Assembly (NCBI RefSeq): GCF_901933205.1
Contig: NC_044581.1
Span: 10,923,501-10,987,500, forward strand
DNA: 64,000 bases
DNA from: Camarhynchus parvulus
Taxonomy: Eukaryota > Chordata > Aves > Passeriformes > Thraupidae
Direction: 5' to 3'
Shown here piece after piece: positions 1 to 14,100 of this stretch; the first letter of the stretch is position 1, and the number at the start of each line of letters is the position of its first letter. The position numbers were made by a program, and so were the translations under genes. The notes below the pieces were generated by a model that saw only the letters and a list, made by a program, of their open reading frames with translations, was not told the DNA's origin and did not search any database.

Positions 1-1956
1 AAACGGGTCTGAATTCAGAGAGCCTTTGGACAGGTCTACTGCTCACAGATTTATTCTATGCAGTGAATGAAAGCGATAAAGACTGACTCTGATTAGCAGC
101 AGGTTACACAACCATGATTCACGTCAGAGCTTGCAGAGCTGTAGTACCAAGGCACATCAGCAAGTCTGAACACTGAGCATTTTAAGACAAGTTCTTCTGC
201 ATTTTGTCCTCTAAGCAACTACCTGATTGTACCTGTATTACTTACTTATAAAAACACACCCTAACCTGAAGTCCTATGTGGACACTCAAGTTTTTCACAT
301 ATTATCCTTGGATCCCTCCCTAGGGTCACATGAGCAGGACAGTGGACTCTTGTATTATATACCAGATTGCCTGAACACATTAAGGGTAACCAAGCAATCA
401 GCAGAAACCAGAACTTGGTGAGCTGCCATTGGACAAACTGCATATGGATTCTGTAAAGATTAAGAGAAGTGGAACAAAAATGACATGACAGCACCTTTAA
501 CAGTCTTTATCAAGGCCTCCTAGATAAACCGAGCAAATTTTCAAGCCTGAAGTAAAACTGTGATTTGTTACCTTTGACAATTACAAAGACTGCTTTGAAA
601 CTTCTGAAATGAAGCAAAATGTTTAAAAAGGGAGCAAATACTTCTGTACTTGTATGCTGAGTAAGAAGCTGAATGTGCACCTAAGAGTCAAAAAGCCTCA
701 CAATCATTCTTCTCATCAGCTATAAAATGGCACAGCAGATAATCCACAGGACCACAGGCATTCTGGCAGGCAGCCATCAATCTCCTACAGGCCTGAATTC
801 TGTTAAGTGCTAAGTCTGATCATGTGTGCACTCCAACATTTCTAATCAAATGGCAGCACACAGCAAATTTCAGCTTCTATGGATTTCAAAAGATTCCACC
901 TATAGATATGATTCACTGGCCTAAATGTAACATCATTGCAGAAAAAGGAACATTTTCCATGAAGAATCGTAAGCATCACTATGAAGTTAAAATTAATCTT
1001 TTAAAATAAAACAGAAACTGTTGCACTTCCAGCTCAAACATACAGCTTTAATATAAAACTATCACTAAAACAGATATTAAAATAACCTAATATCTACTAT
1101 TCCAGTATCCACTGCAGGAAGGCTTAACATTAATAATTTTTGTTTTTCAACACGCTAACTCTGCATGACTATGATGTAATTCACTGACAATTACATACTT
1201 CAAAGCAGTATGTGCATTGCAACACTGGTAAAACAACAAGAACTATGCCTTGTTAAAGATTTTCAGGTTGATACAGCAACTACTAATTGCAACCAAGTTT
1301 AAGGTTTAATGCATTTATTTAGTCACATGCTCAAAAAAGCATTTAGTTTCCATGGAGTCAATAGTCTGTACTAATCAGAGGGTGCAATTACACGTGATGG
1401 CAAAAGCCAGCCTAAGGAGCAGGTTTATGGCTGGCAGTTCAGTTCTGCTGCAACATTCAAAGCAGTCAATTTAGCAAAGACAGGAAGAACATTTTCACTT
1501 TTACATTAATAAAAACCACATCCCCAGTTGTTTATTACTTTGTGTTTATATTTCTTTGGAAGTAAGGAGCTGTATCGTGCACCCATGTAGTCCCAGATCA
1601 ACACCATGTAAGTAAAGAACACATTCAGGCCTTCCTGGGGTTTGGACAAGCAATGACAAGCTTGAACTTGCCTGGTTTCTGACAGCAGATGTAAAAACAG
1701 TATATAAATAACTGAATGCTTAATGGAAACAGTAACACACTGAAGGCAGATGGTTTACTTAAGCTGGACAACCTTTCTTTAGTTTTTCTCTGAAGTTTTC
1801 GATTAGTTGTGAACAAATGACCCCAGAACACAAAGTTACACACTGCTTAGCAAACAAAGAAAACAGAACTCCCAGCTTTGGGGGGCTCCTGTCATTAATC
1901 CTGCACTACCATTCACACAGAGCGATATACCACAGGATACAGAAGATTAATCTTAC
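1..1956 (-). other. CHD9: CHD9 intron (partial, runs off the left edge)
   Basis: AT-rich noncoding sequence downstream of the last exon in the window. The next expected exon (the DGRVRG segment of helicase lobe 2) is not found. No repeat or other gene is recognised. Confidence 0.85.
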
Positions 1957-2167
1957 CTTTTATGGATAAGGTAATCCTCCAAAATATCAAGGCAGCGCAC
2001 CATTTGAGAGAAGATAAGGACCTTGTGGCCTCCTGCTTTCATTTTTGGAAGCAGCTTATCAATAAGAACCAATTTACCAGCAGACTGGATCATTGCTTGC
2101 AGGTGGAAGTCAGGAGCACTTGGACTATATGTTTCCTTAAACTCTCCAAGGATCTTCTCTTCAGCAC
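1957..2167 (-). CDS. CHD9: CHD9 coding exon 15: start of helicase lobe 2 (last exon in window)
   Basis: 211 bp completing the split Gly and encoding [14 protein letters not shown]... to ILEDYLIHK plus two bases of Arg. [25 protein letters not shown] is the start of the helicase C-terminal lobe (motif IV). The family continues with the DGRVRG region, but no matching exon is seen between 1 and 1956, so it must lie left of the window. Donor gtaaga. Confidence 0.96.
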
Positions 2168-5100
2168 CTATCAAAAAATATATTACCATGTCTATGGATG
2201 TATCTACACAAATACCTGCACATTCATTCAAATCTAAGTTACCAAAGTCAGTGCTGTACCCTAAATATCCCCCTTTAGGTACTGATGGAGACAGAACAGA
2301 GTTCTGGATGGATCTGAAGTCTAAGCAAGAACATCTTTTTTATCAGCTTTGACAACAACTCTTAAGTTTTTAAGCAGAACACCATAGGAAAAACACCTTG
2401 AATGAGGTGAACCCTCCTCTTCCAAAATTCAAAAACTGAAATGCTTATTCTTGAGTACTGTAAAAAACTACTAAGAAAAAGTTTTCTTGTCTTTGTGATA
2501 TTTTAAATGGGTCACGGATCTTTGCAAAAAAGCCAATATTTTGAATACTGCTTCTGAAACCACAGCCAAAACTTTTGGAGTGTAAAGTGTATTTTGTCAC
2601 AAGTTAGGAAAACCACCAGTTATTCATAAGTGAGAAAAGCAATGAAGATTGACAGAGATCCAATAACTTGAAAGAACCATTCATTTTAAAACTTAGACCT
2701 ACAAGTTCTTGTTCATACTACTTTTAAAGAGCTGTTCTATTTCCATGAGATAATTGCTTCTAAATGTTCTGTGAAAACCTACATAGTAAGTTCAAGCTTC
2801 AGGCATCAAATATGCAAATGTCTCACAACTTTGTCTTGTATCTATCAAAAAAATGTTTCCACATAATCCAATCCTTGGAAAATCTGAAGAAAACATTGAA
2901 GAATTATTACAAAATTCTTACATGTTTTAAATAAAAGTAAAAAATAAGTTAAAAAAAACCCAAAAAACCCCAGTCCTTATGCTATATTTACCTTTGATGA
3001 GATAAGGGTGATTACAACACTTTCTGAGTTCCATCATAGTGTTAACCAGGTTGGGTACATTCGCCTGCCCTGCTCCTTTGGATAAGAAGGCAAAATTTTT
3101 CTCCAAAATCGCTCGGTAATATTTCTTCTGAATATTAGTTAGCTCTACTTCTATTATAGTTTCCTCCTTAGGAGCCAGCTTTTTTTCTACATCTTCTTTT
3201 AATCTCCTGAGCATCATGGGTTTCAGGATAGCTTGTAGTTTCTGAACCTGAAGGAAGCACAACCATTTGTTGGAATATGAAAAAAGGTAATACTGCAGCT
3301 CAATGAAAAGGCAATCCCTCCTGAACTCTAAAGCTTAGATGAACTCATACCTGTTCCTCTGTTTTAAGGTCTCCAAACTCTTGCATGAATGTAGATTCAG
3401 CAGGAAAACGCAATGGTTCCAGAAAATGAAGGAGGCTAAATAATTCTTCTACTGTGTTCTGCAGTGGGGTACCTGTTAACAGCACTTTATGCTCCTAGAA
3501 AAAGACAAAAAGATCTTGCATAACCTTATCTGCACACATTTGCAAAAATGTTTGTGTTAAGTCTGAGCATGAAACCTGAAAACACCAGTTCTGTGTGTCA
3601 CTAAGCACACAGGTAATACAAATAAGCAGATTTATTTAAAAAACACCAATAAGTATTTTCTAGTAGCTTTGCTTTAAATTTTCTCTTCCTACATCTGTAA
3701 TGAAGTAATGAGTGAACACTTCAACCTTGCCTGTAATATTCACAGATTTATAATCCTCCCTCTCTGCAGTGTGAAAAATATACACTGAGCAGGTATCAGA
3801 AAGAAACTCAGAGGACTTCTGAGAACATACAGGAAAGTAATAATGAAGCAATAAAAAAATGCAAAACTAGTCATGGTGCATCTGACACATAGTAGTATCT
3901 ACTTTTAAAAATCTTCAGCTGTGTAAAATAAAATTTTAACTTATGGCCTAGACAATCTGTCTATTTAAAATTCTACCACTTGCATGCTTTTGTTGTTAAA
4001 TAACTTGCTTAAAATATTTTCTAAATTTTAACACATTGCACAAAAACTAAAGCAAATTTTAAATGATATTTTCATCCTAATCAAAACAAAAACTGTACAA
4101 CAGTATCATCGGAAATAGATTGTGCTAACAGTGAGAACTTGCCACATTTTGTTTAATCACAAATATACCAGCATAAGTTATCAAAACCACATATGTTTGA
4201 AGAGTATCAGGAATAGTTATTCCTCAAGAAACACTACTTGAGAGGTCTTTTTTGACATGCAAAGGAAATTTTTAATTTATTATCACGCTATATTGAACTA
4301 AAATCAGCCCCAAAAAGTGAACTATAGTTACTCACAAGGTTCATTAATTTTAGTCCTTCCAAAAGTTTGCAGTTTTTGTTCTTCAGTCTGTGAGCTTCAT
4401 CAATAATAACACAGCGCCACTCAATTGCATTTAATTCTGGACAGCCACCAAGGATCATTTCAAACGTTGTGATAATGGCCTGGAACCTGTAGGTACCTCG
4501 GACAATACGGCCCTAGAAAGTCACCAACACACACAATTTGTTACATTCCCTCCCCTCTGCTCAATGTACACATTTCCTTGTTGAAATTTTGCCAGGAGCC
4601 AGACACTGGGTTTTACATTATAAAATGCTTTGTCATCACACTTAATAATCTTTGTAACTCCCTAACTAATACTAATGAGTAATTATTCATGGACCCAAAT
4701 CCAGTATTATCTAAGCAACAGAAAAAAATGTAACCCCTTTTAAATTACAGATATAACCATCTAACAGAACTGTTTCAGAAGGTGCATGTAGATAAAATCC
4801 CATTTTTAATGCTGAGAAAATCTGAAAGAGTGACAGGAAAAATTCTACAGTCGATCAATCACAATATATGATGTTAATACAGCTGGCAGTCATACAGTAA
4901 GCAATCACAGTACTACAGGGGAACTAAATGAAAACTTTTTACTCCATTGGTCTGACAAGGAGAATATGTAAGGCCTTCAGCAAGGCAGTACAGAATAACT
5001 CATTAGGCACGCAAGATGTCATTTTGATATTTAGCACTAATTAATAAGAAGTTCTCAGCTTTATCAATTCTGAAGAAATACCATGACAATTAGAAAGAAT

Positions 5101-8100
5101 TCTTTATGCACAATATATTAAAAAGAGAAGAAAAAACCTTTTAAAATAGTCAGGTTTCAAGTTTTTCTCATGTCACTTAATGGTGTATTTTTCAGAAAAG
5201 CAAGTTCAGACTGTACACAGTTAACACCAGCAAAAGGAAATCAACAGCTTCATAAAGGTAGCAGAGCTTAATCAGTATTATTTTTTTTTCTCCCTGCTCT
5301 TCAAATTCAGGACCCAACTGCAACCATCTGTGTACACTTTAATCTCCACAAGAGCACCAGCGTCACTGCCATTCAATTGCAAAATTACTCAGCACAGTGA
5401 AGCAACACACACATCTTGCTGCTAACACTGCCACTAGATTTACCCAGTAAGCATTTGCTGAAGATGCTCAAATGCAACATCCTGGAACGTGAAGTGACTT
5501 TCACCAAGATAAAAAGAAAGATAATGTCAAGTATCCTTGTCACTGCTGCCAGCTGAGCCATGTTTAGGGTGAGTTATTGCACACAAGTGAGGTTCCCATA
5601 CCTGGGAGTCCCTGAAGTACATCTCATACTGCTGAATCATCTGCCTGCTGATCATGCTCCCGTGGTACACCACGACGTTCAGGTCAGTCCACGTGCGGAA
5701 CTCCCGCTCCCAGTTTGTTATGGTGGAGAGCGGAGCTATGATCAGGAAAGGGCCTCTTATACCCGTCAGGAGGATTTCATACAGGAATGTAATGGACTGA
5801 ATGGTTTTGCCAAGGCCCATTTCATCTGCTAATATGCAATTTCGCCTAGCAGGAAAAAAAAATTATTTGTTACTATCATCAAGTAAAGTACAGACCCTAA
5901 TGCTGTTAGTAAAATGAACAATTTACAGAAACAAAGCTCAAATATACCAGTCTAAAACAACAGTCAAAACTGAGGCACTGCAAAAAGATCCTTGAAAACA
6001 TTCTCTGGTTAAGGTGAAAGAATGTGCACAAAACCTTTGTGTAAAGCTTTGCATCAGGTTTAGCACTGTCAAAACCTGAGAACAGAATGTTCTGTGAAGT
6101 TCTACAAAAATATTCCAGAAGTATTCTTTTGGGACTACCTTTGCCCTAATTAAAGGAATTTAAATTAGGCAGGTTTCCTCCACGCACATTCACCTTGACA
6201 AAACTGCTAGAAATTAATGAAGAATCCCTAGAAATCACACATAGGAAGTATCCCAGCTAAACTCACATGAAAGGAGCACATCAGAGCATCATTAGCAAAT
6301 TTCCCTTTTTGATTCCAGAACCAGACAGATGCCTAAAACTAAATTACGGCATGAAGCACCACTCCATGCTTGCCCCCAGCCATACATTGCAGCCCTTCCC
6401 TCTGTTTGCAGATGTCACCCAGCTCTGCACTGCCTGTATGAGAATTAAAATCAGATTTCCTTCTGCAGATCAATAACGTGCATGGTAAAATTCTACACTC
6501 ACTGCCATCATCCCTATAAGGGATATGCAACTGGCACTTTGGAAATACAGCAAGCAGAAGATATATTAACAGCAAATGAAATTAGAGAAAACACATCATT
6601 CTGAGAAAGATCTTCCAAGTGATCATACCTCTGTTCATAGTAATGCATAGTATTAATGCACAGAAGTTAACTTTAGCTTAAAGTACAGATAATGTAATTA
6701 TTTAATAGCCTTACTTTTGAAGAGAGGTAACTTTATTATACTATTTCTAGCAATCATTTTGAAAGATGCAAGTGTCTACTAGTTTCAAAATTTGTGAAAG
6801 CTTGTACTTCAGTTGTTTTTGCTTTAATTTCCTCATAGCCATTGAAAATTTATCTTCAGTTAGGTTAGCTGCATTATTTTAATATTTTTGTTAATTTTTC
6901 TTGATAAAAACATCCTTGCACACCCAAAGGTAGAGATATTTGTTCCAGTTACATCCTTTTAGCTATAAGCAGAGAAGCTGCAATAAATTTAGTTAAAACA
7001 GTATTCATCCCCAATAAAAGTGATTCACTCCATATGGTTTAAAATCTACATTAAAAAATATTCCATGCATATACCTATTGTACCAGTTGAAGAGGAGCCA
7101 GTTAAGTCCTTCCAGTTGATATTCCCTGAGCTGATTGCCATTTTTATATTCCCTGGACTGTTCTATCTTCTTCCAGGAGTTTGGAGGTGGTCGGTCCTTT
7201 AAGGAAAAGATAAATATAAGTACAGATTGATACTTGCTTTATTTTTCCAAAATATCTAACCCCACTATTTTGTGAGTATATCACTTTATATCTAGAATGT
7301 TGTTATTCAACCTTAAAAGTTGTGTCATTGTTAACATCACTTACTAATTAATAGTCTGCAAAAATCTGAAATTTGTATTTATTTTTCTCTATGAACTGCT
7401 ATTTTTAAAATTAATTTAAGTCAATATGATAATTAAATTAAGCAATTGGTTTCTAAAAATAGAATACAAATAGTTTGGCTGGAATAATAGGGCACAAATT
7501 CATTTATATATGAAATTTCCAGACTACATGAAGTTTTACTTTGGCAGCTCTAAGAACAGGCAGCTGACCCACAAGAGAGCCAACTGAGTTTTGGGATTAA
7601 CAACATCCCTGAAGTCTAAGGCGGCTCTGGAAGCTGATGCTGAAGCAGTCTGGGCATCTACACAGTTACTGAGATCTTGCTCTCTCCCTTCTGCACTTGC
7701 CCTGCCCTGCTGATCACTCTGGCCCATCGCCAATGCATGAAACCAGGGCCAGCAGTACAAAAAAGTGAACTTGTGAGAGCTTTAGTGTCTTGAATAATTT
7801 CCCCACGGGATCTGATCAGAACAGCATCAGTATAGGCAGGGTCATGAGACAAAGGCCATGACAAAACAGAGTATCAAGGTGTATCACCTGCAGGGCCCTC
7901 ACAAGCTAAGGAAAGCTGAGAGGCTGTGTATAAAATATTTATATATATACACAAACAAACACACAAGTTCCCAAGCCTGGAGCCAGAACAGCCTGGCCTC
8001 TAGCTTAGCAGGTGGAATCATGCAGTTTTTGACTGATACTAGGTAGGATTCCAGCAGAGAACTCTTCTGACAGCTCCTGCATCCCAACGTGAACAAACTC

Positions 8101-11100
8101 ACACATTCAAGTGAAGTAATTTTAGTAGGAGCTTTTCTCACCAGCTGTACTTCCCCCCCTCTCCCTCCCATTTCCCAGCATTTATAAAAGCTTGCATTCA
8201 CTCGAGACTCATGTGGCCTTATGTGGCAGCTCTGAATTTTCCATGTGAATTCTCTCTCTCTGCACTGCCAGCGTCAGCATCACCTGAGCGCAGGTCTGGG
8301 TGCAGCAGGAGCTGTCCCTCCCCAGCAGCTGTGCCTTCTCCCCTCTCCCACCAGCTGCCATCTGTCCACTCCCCCACTCCTGGAGCAGCCATGCTCCTGC
8401 TTGCAGGGCTGCAGTCAGCAAATAATTTCTTGTAGCTGCTGGAGCCTGAAGCAAAAATACTTGTTGCTGATGCTGAGATGACTGTCAGTTGTACAGTTGC
8501 GCTTTAATCATCTTTTTCTCTCACAGCCAAATACGGTAACAGAGGTATAACAGCTCTTCTTCCCACATGCCAAAATGTCAGGATTTTAAATAAATACTAC
8601 ATAAATGAACTCAATATAATATGAAGATGTTAATCGTGACTACTGTCATTATCTGTAGATGGAAAAACCATTAAAATAAATTCCAAAGCCTCCAAATTAA
8701 AACACTGTGCATATTTAGTTATGTAAAAGAAGTAAGTTAGAACAAGTGTTGTACTACACCACGCAGGACACATGTCCTACTCTGACAATGACATACAGGA
8801 CTTGAAATAGAACTATTTTGCTTTCTCCTGCTCTAAGAGACAGAAGATTGATAATTTCAAGATAAAACACATTCCCTAATTATATGTATTTTTTTTCCTT
8901 TCAGCTAGCTCTTTAACAAGAAGAAAAATAAAAGCAGGAAAAAAATTACAGAACCTGTTTGATAGATCTCATTTGCCAATTCCCTTCAGTGCTGAAGCAC
9001 AAAATTTAACTCTCCTCTCTATAAAAGGGTGTTAACACGTCATCCTGCTTTCTGCTCATTTTAAAGGTGCTCAGTTCTGTGATAGCCAGTTTCAACCTGT
9101 GCCTCGCTGCTCCGTTAGAAACTCAGAAAGTCACAGCACTTTAGATTTTTTTCCTAAGCAAAAACCTTTATTTTTTAGAGTAACAACTAAGATAAGAATA
9201 TTTATCTATGCCTACCTGAATGTTTTATTACTCCTAGGTAACAAGGCACACAGATGCTTCACACAGAATGTCAATAAGCCTTATGTTTTAACATAGGAGT
9301 TTAAAGTTGGGAAAACTAAGTCAGATTTACTAAGACAGACAAGTAAATTAGATATAATTTTACCAATCTCCTTGAGTCAGGCCTGGAAGCTTGCAATTGT
9401 TCAAATTCTTCTATTTTTGCTTGATCTACATCTTCTTTCAGCTCCCACGTACTGTCTTCATATGGCAACGAACACCATTTTACTAAATAGTAAATAACAG
9501 GCTGCAGAAGAAAATTCTGAATGTTATCAGTTTTTAATTTAGTATACAGACTGTTAATATGCCTTACTATTAGATTAGCTTGCTTACACAAGAGCTGGAA
9601 TCAAAATCACATTTCTGACAAATTTTTAAAGGTTCCATGTGGATTCCTGTTATCTACCTACTTATCCTTGGCAACCAACACTCTGCCAACTTCCTGTAGA
9701 CCTCTGGAGTGCTTTTCAATGTCCCTTACCCACAAGCAAATCTTGCTTTAGTCTCAGGAAAGATAAATTACAGTATTTGTGATATTTGTGGAAGTGGGGC
9801 AGGGTGGCAGAACTAACTACAGAAGTGCTACACCCAGGGCATTTCCTCCACTCTCCAACTCAGGCTACCTAGGCCCAAACCAGAGCTTTAGAGCTCCTAA
9901 ACCAGAGGTCTGACCAACTAAACTCTCATAAAGCTTTACAACATACAGAAAAAAATGGAACCAAAGTAGATCATCTTACTTAGATTCAAGATGTAAATAT
10001 TTAAAAACCAAATAAAGATTCATCCTTTCAGAAGCTATGGGGAAAGTCTTACGACAACACTTTTTTTTCTAAAAATTTAATAATGACAAATCTGCTGCAT
10101 ACAATGAAAAGCCATTCTAACTCTCAACTCTTAGGAAGATTAATGCAGAAATCACTGGGTAAAAGTCTGCTCACTTTGCTATCCACACAAGCAGAATAAG
10201 CATTATAGATATTCCAACAGCCTTAATCAAGAACTTTCTTCTCAGTCTTTGATCTCCATTTTTCTCAGACTTTCTCAATTTTTGCCATTTAATTGCTTGA
10301 CTTGCTTTTCTGTTTTCTTTTTAATCTCAGAATGTTTTTGTTGTGTAATAGCTTTCAGAAGAGGTATTTTAAATTAAAAAAATGAGTTTTGATAAACACA
10401 GAGGGAATGGTTCACTGGTGGCCATCAATGCACTTCAAATCACTGGCTGCCTAAAGCTTTTATTACCAGTGACCCCATGCCACTGCCAGAGAGACAAGAC
10501 AGTATATGGGACCAGCCTTTTGATGGAACTCACAAGACAATTACTGAACCTGACATTTCTGTCAGTCAATACCTAAGCTTTGCCTACTATGACCTATTAA
10601 TACTAATAAAAATATAAGCTATTAAATGCTGACTTGTCTTTCAAATCCACAGGTAGCACAGGACAGGACAAGACTGACATGTCTCATTATAAATATTACT
10701 GAAGCTTTAAAATCATTAAATGTTACTCTGAGATCTGATAAAATTACAATTTTCAAACCTGTACCTTCCTGCCTTGCTTTAAGACATACTTACCTCACCA
10801 GTGTCTTTGTCTTCACAAAGAGACACTTCTAATACTCGGTCTACTTCAACATAGTCAGGATTAAAAGGTTCCTCTTCCATCTGCAGTGAAAGATGAATAA
10901 AATCAGTAGAGAGGCAAAGACAGTTGGTATTTGCTAAAACTTGGTCTAATTGTACACAAAATTAATTTGGTAGTTGGAAATTACTGGGGGTTTGCACAGA
11001 CCTCAAATTCCACACCAGCCCCCTGCACACAACCCCTTGGTTCTCTTGGGCAACCCTCACTGAAGAGGGATTTGACCCCAAATCTCTAGGATAAAGTGCT

Positions 11101-14100
11101 GTCCTGTGGAAGTCCTAGAGAAACTAGCCATACTGACACAATCCTTCCCTCCTTACCACTTCTAAGTAGTTACTCAAGCAACTGCACTTTTAGACCATGT
11201 AAGTCAGGTTAGTTCAGTGACTCCAGAAGACTTACTCTTTACATTACATTAAATAACCCACCCCCTGCTGCAAACAACACTAATGGCTCATTTTTAGTTC
11301 CTAACAATCAACTCTTCTATATAAAAGCAAACTACTAATCACAATTTTACAAGGGGAAAAAAAAACTTATTTAATTTTTATTTCATACTCACATCTGCAA
11401 AGAAGTGAGCTCTTTGTGCTTTCCTTACTTTGAATCGCTTTATTTTCTGCTGGATTCTTTTATCCTTTAAAAGCTGTTGTTCTGTGGCCCACTCACAGTG
11501 GAGATATGAGCTAAAATCACAGAGATTGACATTAACACATTGGTGAAAGCAAAAGCTTACTATCTATTTTTAATATACAGTTAAAATAACAGAATCCACA
11601 TAAAGATCAAAGATTTATTCTTCCAAATAATGATCTTGCAGCACCTAGTGAAGGCAGTGTTTTTTGAGCCGGAATCTGTGAAACTCTACAGATCCACAAA
11701 TTTCTTTCATGTGTCCTAAGAAGAGAAACAAGCTTATTTCAAGCGAGCTTAAACAAGTCAAGTTTAAAATCTGACACCTCTATCAGAAAGTACCCAGAGA
11801 TATAAATGACTGCATATATTGGATCTGGTTTTTCCATGCATGCCCTGTGACCATCTCTCCAGGCAGTGCTGGAGCACAGAGGCAGATCCCGAGGCAGAGG
11901 AACCTGCCCTGGGCTGGGCTGGGGCAGCAGCTCTGAGACAGCAGCACCAGGGGCTGCAGCATCTACCTGTCCCCCAGGAGAGCCCTTCTGAAATTACATC
12001 ACAGAAGTACACATATTTCTTCCTCACACCCCTTTTTTTAGTATATTTCCATCATTTTTTAAGCTTTCTAAAGATATGCTAGAAATAAGGCACAGCTGGG
12101 GATTACTCATCCTCGGATGAAATAACAGATTTTACCCTTTCAGAAAAACACAAGGTAAATGGTCTCCAACAACATGTGGAAGAAGAGTCTAAAAAAAGTT
12201 ACATTTATTATAGCAAAAATTGCATTAAATTATTCACATATGTAAAATTTAAAATAAGCTTGGATTTTCACAGCATCAAGAATTGAGTAGTGACAGGAAA
12301 ATAGATATGAAATTTAAAATAAAATATGGAAAAAGTTCTTTTTTTTCCTGTATTTTTTTTATTTCCTTCTTTTGATGTTAATTCATTTCTATCACAAGTT
12401 TTTTCTTTCTTTTTGAAACAGTAACTCTAACTACTACACCAGCATCTCCTAAATTCATGACACTGTAAATCTAATCTAGGTTCACAGAACACCTCTGATT
12501 TAAATTCATGAAATTAAAATTTGCCTCAGGCATGTAGTCCCTGCTGAACTTAATAAATACATCTTCTAATTTCATAAAGATCTTCTCTAAAAAAATTCTG
12601 TTCTTTGGCAAATAAAGGCTGCTAGCTTACTGGAGAGTGCTGGTTTCACAATCTTCATAGTTTTAATATTATTACTACCGTATCACAGATTTTTAGAAAT
12701 TTAAAGATTAAATTGGTAAAGAAAAATCTCAATGACAAAATAACCTTCAAGCAATACAAAACTTGAGTACATAAATATGATACTAACAGTTCAGTCAACA
12801 CATCAAACTCTTTAATACTTACTAGTTCTTGTATTTTACAAAAAACTCTTCTGTGTCTACTGTCATCCCTGCAGATATCTGGAAAAAGAAATTCAGAGGA
12901 AATGTAAAATGACAGATGCCCCCTTTATCAAATAAACTATTTTATCCCATGACAATCACTTACTTCTTTCTTTATTACCCTGGAGGATAAGATTTTGTCT
13001 ACAATTGCTGCATCTTCTTCACTTGGATTTTCCTAGAAAGACATGAAAACAATAATATTATAAAACTGCAGTACGTGCCCTCTCTCTCAGGCTTATACCT
13101 TCAACCATAAGTGGCTTGTCAGAAAATGAGCAATAAAGGTAAATTTGACCTCCACCAGCAGCATTCCCTAATGGGCTGGGAGTAAAATTTAAAATCCAGA
13201 AAGGGTTATGTGCAGAATTACAGCAAGTCTGGCACTTCCAAACAGCATCAGCTGTAGTGCTCACCTGCCAAACACAGCACTGGGGATTCTGCTGCTTGCC
13301 AGACACTGTGAATACCCTGCTGAGTTAAACTGATGCACTGGACATAGCCAGAATTCAGTTATACACAACTGGAGAAAAACTCTGACAGGTGAAAAAGAGT
13401 AAAGAAACCCAGCATGTGACAAACTCAGTCTGATCCATCCACTCTGCACACAGGCAGCAAACACGCTGTGGAATCAGAGAGAGGAGGCACAGGAGGGATT
13501 GCAGGGCTCTGCCACAACTGGGGCCGTGGTCCCAGAGACAGAGGTGATCTGTACAAGCTGCTTGCAATAGTCAGTCACCTTCCCTCTTGTTTGATTTGCT
13601 CCCAATTATATCACCATTCTCCTTCCCTTACAACTTCTGGCACTCTTTCAAGCATCTCATAAACACTTTTTTCCTGTTTCTTCCCTGCCACTCTGTTTAC
13701 CTTGAATGGCTCGACAGTAAGTTTGAGTCTCCAAGTGGAACAGTGAAGTGTAAACCTGAAAGGGTTGTGGGGAGAGGAAGAGTGTCCTTTTTAAATACCT
13801 CAGTAAGCAGAAATCCCCCAAATAATTTGATGCTTCTGTAAGTCATGGTAGCATTAGAACAGAGCTTTTTCATATGCCTATGCCACACAAAACATTACTT
13901 GAACTATACCCATCCTTAGTCTTACGCTTAACTTCAATTAAGTCAACAGATGTTTGGAACACAAAAAAATAGTAAGAGGTAATTTCTTCCAGTTTTCAAG
14001 ATCTTAGGAAAATGTCACACTAAACTGTGGCTTAGAAATAATAATGTATTCCAAGGTAGGAGCTTTATTCACTGAACTACAAAGTTCTCACAGACCAAGT

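Noticed and set aside
1..1956. A further CHD9 exon for helicase lobe 2
   Set aside because: I looked on the minus strand for the expected DGRVRG and GLGINL segments and found none, so the exon is outside the window.
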